64,000 nucleotides of DNA from contig JAMWBK010000001.1 of the NCBI GenBank assembly GCA_029953675.1, positions 3,210,001 to 3,274,000 on the forward strand, read 5' to 3'. The notes below the pieces were generated by a model that saw only the letters and a list, made by a program, of their open reading frames with translations, had not been told where the DNA came from and searched no databases. Of the stretch, positions 1 through 10,900 are shown piece after piece. Source of the DNA: Rhodosorus marinus (taxonomy: Eukaryota; Rhodophyta; Stylonematophyceae; Stylonematales; Stylonemataceae). Each line of letters starts with the position of its first letter. Positions within the stretch are counted from its first letter, which is position 1. A program made the translations under genes and the position numbers.

Positions 1-1241
1 CTCTTCCTCGGTATGTTCAGGAGCTCAAGAATATTGGGCAGAACACCGTTGTCGAGAACTGCTTGTGCGTGGTCATCGCTTCCACCCACAATACTGCCAA
101 TAGTACGGATCGACCAGCGCTGTATTATCTGGTTGTCAGAGAGCATGTAATCCACGAGCTTTCTTGCGACATTGTTCTCCAGTATTTCTTCCACCTGCGT
201 GCAGGCCAGCGAGCAGAGCTTTTCAGTAGGGGCATCCGGGCAGTAGCACACGAATACAACGCTACTCGAAATTAGCGTTGTTCCTCTTGTAGGTCTGCAT
301 GCTCCCGTACCAAGTCAGACCCAATGTCGGAAAGTCTCGAAAGTGCATAGCACGCCTCAGAAACGATGTCCTCATCTTCGTTCACTAACAGGGCCGCAAT
401 TGTTGGTACCGCTTTCCGGACAAGGAAGCTCTTCGGCGGAGGAGATCCTCCGCAAAAGTTTGACAGCGCCCACGAGGAAATTAGCAGTGTCGCATGTGAA
501 GGATGGTTGTACATAGCCAGCAGCAGTCTTTCCATAGCTTCGTGATCCAATACAAGGTTGCGAAAACTTGGGCCTTCGGCGGAGATGTTGGCAAGTGCGC
601 TTATAGCTTGTTCACGAATTGGCTCGTGTTCAGAGCCGACGAGGTTCACAAGTTTGGGGATAGCTCCGCTCTCTGCTACCTAGTGGTAGCCATAGTTTCC
701 ATAGTATTGGCATCCCTGAGTACGTTTTTGAAAGTAGGTGGTTTTTGGGAGTTGCCCTTACCGCTTGAACGTGTATCGACCTCCCGCAGGAGATATTGCC
801 GAGGACCAGCGCGGCTTGGTACTGGAGCTTGGGGCTGCTCGCGTTGTCTAGAAACTGCGCCATCAAGGGAACAGCGCCAGCTCGAACAATCTGGTCGGTC
901 GGCGGATCTTCGTCAGCATCGAGAAGTAGCCCGATCCTGACTGCGTTTTCGAACCGCTGTTGTTGGTTGTTGGTGAACATCCCCCGCACATAAGAGTCAA
1001 GTTGCGACTGCTGCGCTCCTCCTTTCGCTTCGGGATTCCATCCGTCCTCCATCGGCTGCGCTCCATCCAAGATAGTGAAGCTCGCAGCGCTCCCACACAC
1101 TCTCCGTTTCATGATGCGCTCTTCTCTCTTGGACTTGCGAACCTCAACAGCATACTCCTCCCTTTTCCGTCGCGCTTCATCAGGATCTATCGATTGTTTG
1201 TAGCCCTTCCTACGAGCTTCCTCTCGAGCACGCGAAGCCAT
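1..1241 (-). CDS. Importin subunit alpha (karyopherin alpha), 5' part
   Basis: Cytosolic adaptor that binds classical nuclear localisation signals and hands cargo to importin beta. The start MASRAREEARRKGYK opens a basic importin-beta-binding (IBB) domain with the RRKREE and KRE/KRR clusters typical of the family. Armadillo repeats follow, including SGAIPKLVNLVGS, and RWSIRTIGSIVGG near the window edge. Predicted exons on the minus strand are 1241-762, 679-311 and 194-1. The introns 761-680 and 310-195 join the frame in phase 0 and restore the repeat register. The gene runs off the left edge, so the C-terminal armadillo repeats are missing. The 762-base boundary discards a read-through tail that does not match the family. 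The family call is secure; which paralogue it is cannot be told. Confidence 0.93.
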
Positions 1242-1495
1242 AGATTCCGAGTTGCAAATTTGTGAGGAAATGTTTAACCCCGCAGCCAAGAGCTCTGGGC
1301 TCAAACTGGAGTCCGTCCGTTCCGCTGCCTAGTAACAACTCACGACAAGCACATACCAAACCCTCCCTCCCAACTCAACACGCCCTTTCAAACTAGAATT
1401 CCGTCAATAGACCGGTCTGCAAATAAGTCTGAAACCTGCACCTTGCTCAAATACTGGACGACAGTACCTATCCTTCGCTCTCCCTCTCGACGGAG

Positions 1496-1780
1496 GCTAA
1501 AGCTAAACGCTGAAGCGCCCGCGAGACATGAGGCAGAAACCAATATACGACACTGATTATTTACCCCTTTCGAGTACTAAGTACTTTGCCAATTGCTTGG
1601 GACAGCGGTTGGAGCATTTTTTGCCGTCTTCTATTAGCTAAACGCTACCAAAACCAGTGCATGCTCGAGAGACATGAAGCAGAAACCAAGTCACGACATA
1701 GATTATGTAACCCTTCGATCAAGCGCTAAGTATCTTGCTGATGGCTTTTGGAAGCGTACGCAATTTCTTCTTCGCCTCCA
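1496..1780. repeat. Decayed tandem duplication of a gene 3' end
   Basis: Two copies of about 140 bases lie head to tail, roughly 1496-1634 and 1636-1780. Both contain GCTAAACGCT, then GAGACATGA(G/A)GCAGAAACCAA, then a matching stretch near CTAAGTA(C/T)(T/C)TTG. The match spans the last codons and the 3' flank of the minus-strand open frame ending at 1719. The copy nearer the left edge has lost the reading frame. Substitutions and small indels are spread throughout, so the duplication looks old. Confidence 0.6.
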
Positions 1781-2000
1781 GTAGCTCGCTCGCTTCTTTA
1801 ACCAAGTCGCCGACTTGGTCTGTATTCAGGATACAGATATTTGTTGACTTCTTCGGAAGCGTTGCCGCAACGTCTTGGTACTTGAGGTTTTGGAAATCTG
1901 AGCGCGGGGCATTTGCGACGAGGCTTCCGAAGACGTGTTCCCTCAGTCTGCCGATGATGCCTTCCGTGTGATTTGGTCCTTCGTTGTAGTCAATCGCAGT
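1719..2000 (-). pseudogene. Orphan open frame, probable last exon or gene relic
   Basis: A minus-strand frame of 94 codons is open from just after a stop at 2001-2003 to a TGA at 1719-1721. It has no in-frame Met near its beginning. The product is hydrophilic and reads like real protein, for example NEGPNHTEGIIGRL and a lysine-rich C-terminal segment ASELLEAKKKLRTLP. It could be the final exon of a gene whose earlier exons I cannot find, or the remnant of one. Its 3' end is duplicated next door, which favours a decayed locus. I do not recognise a family. Confidence 0.3.
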
Positions 2001-2003
2001 TCA

Positions 2004-2658
2004 TTGTACAGGTTCTTCGCATGGGGTCTTAAGATACTGCTCATAGACTATCGAAGTCGTGGAGCTTGGGGACCCGATTGTCAAAAGGACTCAACTCTTC
2101 GGTAGAGGGTTGAAAGGGAATTTGCCGAATGGAAGAGACCTGACAGTTGCTTAAGTTGAACACAACTTATTGGGCTCGATGCATGGAGCAGAAACTTGCT
2201 AGCGATCGGCTGATCAGCGCCAAACACCAGATGAGGTCCACAGGCTTAGCCGAGCCTACTTAGGGAGGGAACTTCGGTCTTCCGACGGAAGAAAACGCGC
2301 TTGTCGGGGCATGCTATTGACCGTTTGTAGCGATCTCCCCACTATCCACGCTTGGTGATGACCCGCAGCCGGCAGCAGCCATTTTCGCCCGTGCAAAGTG
2401 CTCGGTCTTGTGGCGCATGAACCAGAGTGACTCCTTAATAGCCCAGATTCCGGGCATCCTCGAATCGAGACCTGGAAACTATTGACAGAATCGGCGTACA
2501 GGTTTGGAAATCCCGCGCATCTGGATCGTAGATCTGGTCTGGTCCGGGTTGGTGGGCCAGCTTGGTGAGCTAGGAGCCAGGCGCATTTGGGTTCTGCAGT
2601 GGAATGCGGGACGCTCAAAGTGCAAAAGTCTTCTTTACAGTTCTTCTTCTTGCGACGG
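2004..2658. other. Intergenic stretch, no gene seen
   Basis: This lies between the orphan frame and the 3' end of riboflavin synthase. A 145-codon minus-strand frame overlaps it but is continuous with the riboflavin synthase 3' flank in the wrong frame and has no recognisable domain. Nothing else could be supported. Confidence 0.5.
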
Positions 2659-3584
2659 TCATGCATCGAGTCTTGCGGCAATGAGCTTCTCAATGTACTT
2701 GCCAGTAATATCTACCTCGAGGTTGACTCGAGCGCCTATGGGCTTCGCGGTGATAGCAACCTATGGTTGCGCATGGCAGCGCATATCATAGAAAACAGAA
2801 CAGAGAGAGAGAAGCGAGGTCGGCTGTTGCTCTGGGAAACGATGCGTAGATAAAGTGCAGATGGACACTTACGTGGTCTTGTGTGTAGGCGATCATGGTG
2901 AAAGTGAACGAATCATCATAAACATCGCATACTGTCAAACTCGTTCCATCGACGGCGATGTATCCCTTTGGGACAATGTACTTCATCATAGACTTGTCGC
3001 ATCCAATCGTGTACCAGAGCGCATCTTCTTCCTTCTCAACTTTGTCGATGGTCTGAACAGTGTTTTCAGAGTTGAGGTTTTGTCAGTTCAACACGGACTT
3101 AGGTAAAAGGACGATCAGTTGTGATTCCATGGCTACCCCAGTGCCATCGACGTGACCTTGCACGATATGCCCTCCCATTCTTCCATTGGCTTGGAGAGAA
3201 CGCTCGAGATTGACTCCAGATTCTGTTGAAAGATCTCCGAGGTTGGTTTTACGCATTGTTTCCGGTGCTAGTCCAAACGTGAACCCGTCGCCTGGAAGAC
3301 TCGTAACTGTCAAGCAGGTACCGTTCACGCTGATACTATCTCCAAGCACAACTCTATGCCGTGTTGTAATAATCGCGCAACCAGATCAGAAAAAGGACAA
3401 CCATTCCTCAGAAAACGAACGCAAAATTCGCTGAGCTCTCCCGCTTCTGAAGCTTGTTCACTACTAGCAGCACGTACCCGTCCAAAGTCGAACTTGCCGC
3501 AACATAAAGATCTACCCCACCTTGATCATTTTTGTCCAAACTCTTGACCTTTCCCACCTCCTCGACGATCCCCGTAAACACCAT
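2659..3584 (-). CDS. RIB5: Riboflavin synthase (alpha-subunit type)
   Basis: Catalyses dismutation of two 6,7-dimethyl-8-ribityllumazines to riboflavin, the last step of vitamin B2 synthesis. Predicted exons are 3584-3478, 3353-3137, 3052-2873 and 2760-2659, giving 201 residues, close to the usual 200-220. The two lumazine-binding barrels are visible: MVFTGIVEEVGKV and GDSISVNGTCLTVTS in the first, with ETMRKTNLGDL and GGHIVQGHVDGTG; then GYIAVDGTSLTVCDV and IGARVNLEVDITGKYIEKL in the second. All three introns join in frame and rebuild the family sequence. The frame is open upstream to a Met at 3683, which would add about 33 residues rich in Gly, Arg and Val. That could be an organelle targeting peptide, as in plants. 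I chose 3584 because the family normally begins MFTGIVEE. Confidence 0.93.
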
Positions 3585-5104
3585 CCTTACTCCACCCGCA
3601 CCACTGCAAATCCGCCTCCCAACTCCTCTCCCTCTCCCAACCCACAAACTCTGTCCAACAAATCCAAACATCACGAAGTCCACAAGATCAACTCATCCAA
3701 ACACCCCCTCGCCACCACGACCAATCAACCAAACTCTTAGAATCATACCCCCACCCCCCACCCCACGCCCCCCTTCTTCAACAATCTGGCAATCACGCAC
3801 TCCATATTCCCCATTCAATTGATGAAATGTATGATCAAATCCAAGATCATATCTCCACGTGCTGCTATTGACATCCCCATCTATTTTGTCAACATTTTCA
3901 ATTCAACGGCGGTAGAAAACGCTCAACAGATCCAAACGGAAAATCGCATCCGGACGCATGCACACCTCTTGCGCGTTTCCCAGAAGATATAGAGTTCTGC
4001 GCAAACAGCAGTTTTGAGCAATTCTAAGGCCGCTATTGGAAGCTGGAGTCTGGTAAGTTGCTGATGAGGGTAAAAAGAGTGAACGAGTATGATCCTTCCT
4101 CTAACTGGTGTTTATGGGAGGTGACGAGTGAACATATTCGACATCCTATTGCGAGGACTGACGAATACCGCAAGTCGATGGATTCGAGCCCATGAGGAAA
4201 CTCCGCGCACTGATGTCTATTCGTCTGGGACAAACACTCTGTCAAGAACAACTCTCTTACGAGTTGGGGAGGTGACCCAGCGCTGAACGTTAGCAACCTG
4301 AAAGCCTCCCATGACAAGAATCGCGTTGGGATAAACACAAAGCCCGCTCATTCTACAGATATTCCAAATCAGACGAGGGATTAAACCCGATGCCTTGATT
4401 CAACCCCAAACGCGTCTAGTTTGGCTTTTTGGAGGCTTGGGGAAGGGGTATATGGTGAGTACATATGCCATGTATGGGAAGAGTCGGAAGGAAGAAGATC
4501 GTCACCAATCTATGTTTCAGTAATCGGAAAGCCTCTTGACTGCTTTGGTAGGTGTTGGTTTTGTAGAGCAGGCTGTATCCACTCACGATAGGATTCCCCA
4601 AGGTTGCTGAAGACGAGGGAAACCACTCTTTCTCTCGTCCAAAGGTTGCCAGGAGACTAGCAACCTGAGCGGAGCCAAGACTTGAAAGCAATCACATGGT
4701 TACGCTGTTCTCCTTCGAGAGTTTCAACCACTTAGAGCGAGCAAATTCTATTGAGCCTCTCAAATCGAGACGCATCTGCATCCATGGAAACTGCAGTACT
4801 GAAAGAGTGGATGTATCACTGACGGTTCTGCCGTCGTGACCATGGGCAAGTCGCAACTACAGCCTGTTCTACCTCCACGACACAAGCAGCAACGCCCATG
4901 TGCAATCTGCGATTTCACTCTACGGTTTGGTGTGGGGTGCAGTCTGGCTTCACGGTACCCAATGAGAAAGCAAGCGTTCCAGAGCGTTTGCGAATAAAGT
5001 ACCTACCCATAAATTTACAAACTGGTTAACGAATCCTTTTGTGCTGCTGCCCAGCACGAAGGATTGAATCCGCAGAGGAGAACATCGGGCCCACTCCAGG
5101 ATAC
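3585..5104. other. Intergenic stretch, no gene supported
   Basis: C-rich pyrimidine tracts occupy about 3590-3790, upstream of riboflavin synthase, and fit a promoter or leader. Two minus-strand frames of 101 and 91 codons (4033-4338 and 4416-4691) share short similar segments (EAFRLL occurs in both) but match no family. I leave them uncalled. Confidence 0.4.
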
Positions 5105-6905
5105 TCACGAGCTTGCAGAGGCTTCGGAAAACTTGGCGTTTCGCTCGTTCAGCAGCCGTACGATTCCGTTCACGTGCAGCAATCCACAGACACCAATTAT
5201 CTGATTTCCGTCCGGCAGTGACAACTTGAGTCAGTAAATAAAGGACTCTGTGAGACGGAAAAGCTCTCGGGGAATGCCTACCGCTGTTAGCTCTTCTCTC
5301 TTATCTACAACCGAAGCGTCGTCGAGTATTTTTTCCAGCGATTCGTACAGATACACGTCTCGTTCGTGGATGACGACCTGATGAAAAACCAAACACCAGT
5401 ACATGCGAGCTCAAAAGCTCAGAACTTTGAACCATAAACGGAACTTGAGCAGTAATGCTTCCCTCCCGCTCCCCTCTCACTCAACCCTACCTTCAGAAAG
5501 GATGCAATGGCTGATATCACGAGGCCCAGCAGTGTGTAATAAAACGCGTCTTCTATTGTCGACGTGCTCAAGATCTCGACGTTTTCTATCATCAGGGCAT
5601 GAACGGGAAACAGGGCGTCCCCCACGAATCCCATCCCTTGCACGGCAACAAAGGAGAGAAGTGTAGTCGGGAAGGTCAATACGAACATCTCCCTCATCCT
5701 TTGCAAGGGTAAAACAAAACACCACACAACAAAGCACGAGGGAAATCATAGTTGACGTCAGAACTTGTCGCCTTGGTGGTGTTAGGCCTATCTAGTTCTT
5801 GACAGAAAGCGGTGATCTCCTTAAATCGTCTTTTCGACGCAGAAAGAGGACTGAGCAGAATGCAATCGATTCTTGATCTTTCAACCACGACAGCCAAGAT
5901 AGGGACTACCCATAAAACCATATTGAGGAGATCGTATGGTATTCCGTTACCTCTCAACGTCCAAGAAGGTGGAGACGAGATTGACACCATTCCTGGGCGG
6001 CAGGTCCGGTAGCAGCAGCTTCAGAGTTTGAAGAGGAGAAGTGAAAACTTGCAGAGGGTTGAGTGCTTTAGAGAGCCGTTGTATGGTATCATTCGCCTAA
6101 GAGAACAAACACATTCGTCTTGATTGGTCCACACAGTTTATACGCGTACGTACAGCAACGGGTCCCGCGGACTTACAGGTCTATCCCCGAGGACAAGCTT
6201 TGCACCTAATCGTTTCGCTTCATCAGCAGCGCACACAAATTCCAAGCCCGGTTCAAATCCAGACAGCTTCTGAAGGTTTGATATCCCTACTAGAACCGAC
6301 CCAACCAGAGCTGGGCCACTACCGCCAAACCTTGCAGGAGCCCGGAGTAGCGAGAACAGGTTGAAGCTCTCTTTGCGCAATTTGCTTGACCCTGTACAAA
6401 CGAAAAAGTTCACGATAATGATTCTTTCGAGGATTAGGACCGGCCTCGAGAGAGCTCTCGAACTTGTGCATAGTCTCGGTGGGGAACGCCATCCTACTCT
6501 TGTCCTTTTTGAGCTTCGAAATCACTCGCCATCTATCCTCGCACAGCTCGATCATTACAGCTCGAATTGGGCTTGTCACGCTTGCCGCAACTGTCTCTAC
6601 ATCCCGCACTGAGCTCCTAAACCCATGAATGCATCCTTTCCGAAAAAGTAGTGAATCGACAATTCTGTCAGGCCCAATACAACTCAGCTGGAGAGCCAAA
6701 ATTCCTATCCGATAATCTTACCAACGACGTAAACATCCACCCCACTCTTCTCATCCCTCACCACGGAAACCGATCCCAGCCTCCGCAGCTTGTCATCAGG
6801 TGGTGGATCGACTCGCACAGTACAGTGCCTAACCAATCTATTCCTCCGGCTCACGCCAGGCCTGACACCATATGGCGCAACCCCAATCCCATGGAAAGCT
6901 AGCAT
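5105..6905 (-). CDS. TRABD: TraB-domain protein (TRABD family)
   Basis: TraB/PrgY/GumN-like domain protein. Eukaryotic members sit at mitochondrial or other organelle membranes, and the enzymatic role is not settled. Family landmarks appear in order: DVYVVG at the end of exon 1 (6905-6722); then HGFRSSVRDVETVA and the signature MIELCEDRW in exon 2, which starts at 6635; then GFEPGLEFVCAADEAKRLGA with KLVLGDRP; then VVIHERDVYLYESL; and finally IIGVCGLLHVNGIVRLL before the stop at 5105. Introns at 6721-6636 and near 6177 and 5288 join in frame. The internal exons between about 5990 and 5490 are the least certain. One carries a hydrophobic stretch (TTLLSFVAVQGMGFVGDALF) that could be a membrane segment inserted in the domain. 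The leader of about 55 residues, rich in Arg, could be a targeting peptide. Confidence 0.8.
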
Positions 6906-7906
6906 TTCCCTACCACTGGCCTACCCCTCCCCCAAAACAGGAGGAAGGCCCTGACTCCAATAACAACCTATTCCCTTCGCTCCCCAAACTCAATTGTACT
7001 CTTACCCTCAAATCGAATCTTAAAAAGTTCCCAAAAAGTAAAAGGTAACACCCCGAAACCACCAGCCCCCCGACTCCCAGGCTCTCCAAACCTTGTCCCC
7101 CCTTTCCTCCCTTCTCTCCAAAATTCCCTTCGCTACCCATCCACCTTCCCAACGTATTTGAGTTCACCCTAGAGAAGCTCGCACTGCTGAAATGCAGCCA
7201 CATTTACGTCACGTTCCGTTTCTTCTTCTCGATCCGAATTAGGATCTCAAATGCGTCGATTCCCATGTGAAAAGGCATGCTTTGAAAAGCAAATGACGTG
7301 TTTGGCAGGCAGATAAAAGCCTTCTAAAGGCCATGGAAGGAAGATAGTAAATGGATAGATCACGCTCTTGTTCTATGAAGCTTCCTCTTCTGTCGAGATG
7401 TGGCGAGAGCACCCTAGTGAGGCTAGTTCAATGTCCGCAGTCCCCCTCAACTTGGATATCGCTTCTCCCGCGATCTTCACGTTGATTGGTGTGGATGGGT
7501 TTCAGGGTTGGTGGGCTGTGCGGGCTTCCTAGGGTGTGGGTTACTCGTTACCGCATTTTCCGAGGGACCACCTGACCTCTTTTGATATGTCTACAGTAGC
7601 AAGCCACCGCCTCGTTTGCCTCCATCGGCCTCAAAGAGTTGACAAACATATCCGAATTCACTAGCTGGGAAGACCGGAAGGGTTCACCCATCACCATGTC
7701 ACGCAGATTTTCCCCAGCTCCCAAGCACGTGAAATTTCAAAGATCGTTTTGTTCTCGGCCTAGTCTCTAACTTTGCGACAATGAAACTTAGGACGATAGC
7801 CGTCTGTTTATGTACAAGCACGGACTGGCTGGGGAACAGAATAGACGGAATCGGGCTTCCAACAGTAGAAGCCGGGCTCGTCTCCTAGATGATCAAAATT
7901 ACCTCA
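6906..7906. other. Intergenic stretch, no gene supported
   Basis: This is the upstream region of the TraB gene and the downstream flank of the giant HEAT-like gene. A Gly-rich minus-strand frame (6910-7203, 97 codons) has no domain and looks like 5' leader sequence. Nothing else was recognised. Confidence 0.4.
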
Positions 7907-10900
7907 TCACTCGTTGCCCTCGTCTGTGGCCTCTCCTTCCGTCTCGGATTCAGTGTAATCGGCGTTCCCGTCAGTGTCCGCTTCCGCTTCCGCCTCCTCC
8001 CCATCTGCAACCTCGTCGACTCCTGCCTCTTCGACAGGTTCTGGTTCTGGTTCTGGTTTGGGCTCAACATAGTCCGAATCCATAACCTCCTCAAGGTCCT
8101 TGAGATGTTCTGCTCCCATCGCACTTGCAGCCATCTGTCTAGTGTTCTCATCGTGGGAGCGATAGCAAAGAACCATGGAGTACACGCCTTCACACCTCGA
8201 GACAATATTCGGACTTGACCTACATAGAAACGTAGAGAACGACGCTTGAGCAAGGAGTACTCGGGAATACAAAGCATGAAGGGATTTTCTGGCAAAACCC
8301 AGAGGGTTCTATTCCAGGCGTGCACGAGAAGCACCCACCGTTGCATAACCTCGTCGAGTTTCTGCCTACACAGGTCTCCCAAGGATCCTCTGCTTGTCAA
8401 GGCAAACATAGCAATCCTAGCCCATAGAGCTCCCAACGCCTTGGGACTGGATTCTGGTTTCGGGTCGTTCAATCGGTCGATGGCAGCTGTTATCAACTTA
8501 TCATTCTGCAGCAGCTGGTAAACTATGTTAGGGTCTGCACCGGCAATGGCGCGTTGAACTCCTGCAAGACATCCACAGCAAAGCGGTTCAGGAATTTGTC
8601 GGTTGGTCGCTCCGCTGGGAATAGAGGTTCTTGAATACTATCAGTACCGTCGAAGATCCGGTCGAGGCATTTCGTTTCCCGTGGGCCTCCAGCCGAGGCC
8701 TCATATCCCTGCCACGCAATGCCTAGTGAAAGTTGTGCCGATGCGAGGTCTCCAGTCTTCGTAAACTTCCTCACAGACGCGATTGCTTTCACCGTAACCA
8801 GTTCATCTAGGTCACGCCCGACCTCTGTAAAGAACACAATAAAACCAAATTGCAACGCACGTAATGAGACAGTTAGCTCTGGCTCCTTTTTTCCCGCTGA
8901 CGCGAATCGTTAATGCGGCGCTGCTTACCGGCACACAGCCCGAGACTGGTGGACACCAGCGAGATCAGCTCTTCCCCAAGCTCCGCCTTAACCGGGTTTG
9001 TACTCTCCAGCAAGCCAAAGACGGCGTAGAGAGCTGCATACGCGTATCTGGCCAAAGGGGTGGTGGAGTAGTCTACAAAATAGTAGATCGGACATTGACG
9101 GTGCGACGTTGAGCACACTCGTATCGCTCATGAGATCATGACAATGCTTTCTTTTTCAAGCATACCGTTGGAGCTCACTTCGAGCTTTGCAGACAACCAT
9201 TTCGCAGCCTGCTTGATCGCCTCCGGTGCGCTTTTAGCCCTCCTCAGTATCGAAACGCAGTTCACGAAGTCTTTGTGAGGTGGCAGGTCCGGCAGCTTCA
9301 GCGATGGCTGCTCCCCACCCACCAATCCGCGCAAACTGTTTGCGGACGACTCATCGTGAAGGGCTACCGCTTGAAGCACCTCTTCTAGAAGTGGGGCCGG
9401 TATTTTCCTTGCAATACGTTTCAGAGAAAAACCGAGGGCCGAAACGCACTGGTTGTACATACGTTTCTGGATGAAGACAGGGACAAGAGCTGGTTTTCTT
9501 AGTCTGCTTTTTCCAAACAGATGTTTGTCATGTGGCGGGGGTCCGTACCTCTTCCTCGGTTTTCTTCGAGCGCGAGAGGCAGACACGTAGCCAAAAAACG
9601 GTCGTTGCCGTAAGTATCACCGTAGGATTTTGCGATCGGGACAAATGCACGCCAGGTGCGTTTGAATTAAACCACTCCACAGATTGCAGCAAAGTATCAG
9701 CGATGTCGAATTCCAGAGACTTGTGCGAGTATATCAGCAGAGACGAGAAGAGCAAGGCTGGCGCGTATTCATTAAACAGCTCCTCCGTAGAGGTTTCAAA
9801 AGCAGTTGAAGCAATTGCGGATCCAAACGGTTTCAGCTCCCTCCCCTTATCAACTGCAATCGTCGCAAAGTCTCCACAAACGCCAGCAAAGATTCCTGAC
9901 AGGACATGCACTCAATTCAGCACCCTCGAAAACGCACATCGAACGTCCGGCACCACGAAGTACAGGGCAACTTACTGAACAATACTCCAACTCTGGATCG
10001 GATTTTTTTGACGAACTGGTCCTTTCCTGATACTGTGGCTAACCAAACAGTATCCGCGAGAGCCTTCACAGCTCCAAACGATGCTGCAGTGCTGAAATGC
10101 TCGGCAATGTTGTCATACTGGAAGCCCAAGTGAAATCCGGCCAAGTCCTTGCTGAAAACCGACCTCACCAGTCCATCTTCGAAGAGCTCAGTCCCGGAGG
10201 TTGTTGTGAGGATTGAGCCAGTTGCGGATATTGCCGTTGTCAGAACGTCCGGGTGCAGTGATGACCTGAGGAGCCCTGCAATATTACAAGAAGACAAACA
10301 CCGCAAAAATGATAAGATTATGGTTGAGAGCTTTTCCTGATTATTCCACAGGGTTGAACAGCGGCACGAAGGGTCTTGGATCACATTCCGCACGCAACGG
10401 CAAGAATGAGAGCTTACTCCGTAGTACGCGGCTGAGCCTTCCAGAAGGGAATTCATCTACAAAGGAAATCCGGTTAATACCGAGCTTAACAATCTTATCC
10501 AGAATCTGTAGTCCCTGTGTAATAGTGACAATGTTTCTGTTTTCGCCGGAAATCGCGTCCATGGAAAAGTACAATAGATCCTTGAGAGAGGAGTACACGT
10601 TTCGGTGACTCGCAGGGGTTTTCTTTTTCCCCTTCACTAGCTGAGCAGGGTCCTTCGGGAATGAAAAAAGGGAACACAAAGGGGGATCAGTGACCACCGG
10701 TAGCAGAGCTAGATGCTTGTTCTTAACAAACTATGGTATGGAGTTACCTTCTCTGCCGCATCCAACGCAACTCGAGCAATGTAGACAGCCATCCCCCTCG
10801 TGAGAGTTTTCGCATCCCACTCTTCACCGTACAAGTTCTTCCCTGCGTCCTCCATCAACTTGCCAATAACCACCTTGATCCCATACCGTGAGATGTTCGA

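Noticed and set aside
2256-2693. 145-codon minus-strand frame overlapping the riboflavin synthase end
   Set aside because: It is in the wrong frame for riboflavin synthase and has no domain; it represents 3' flank.
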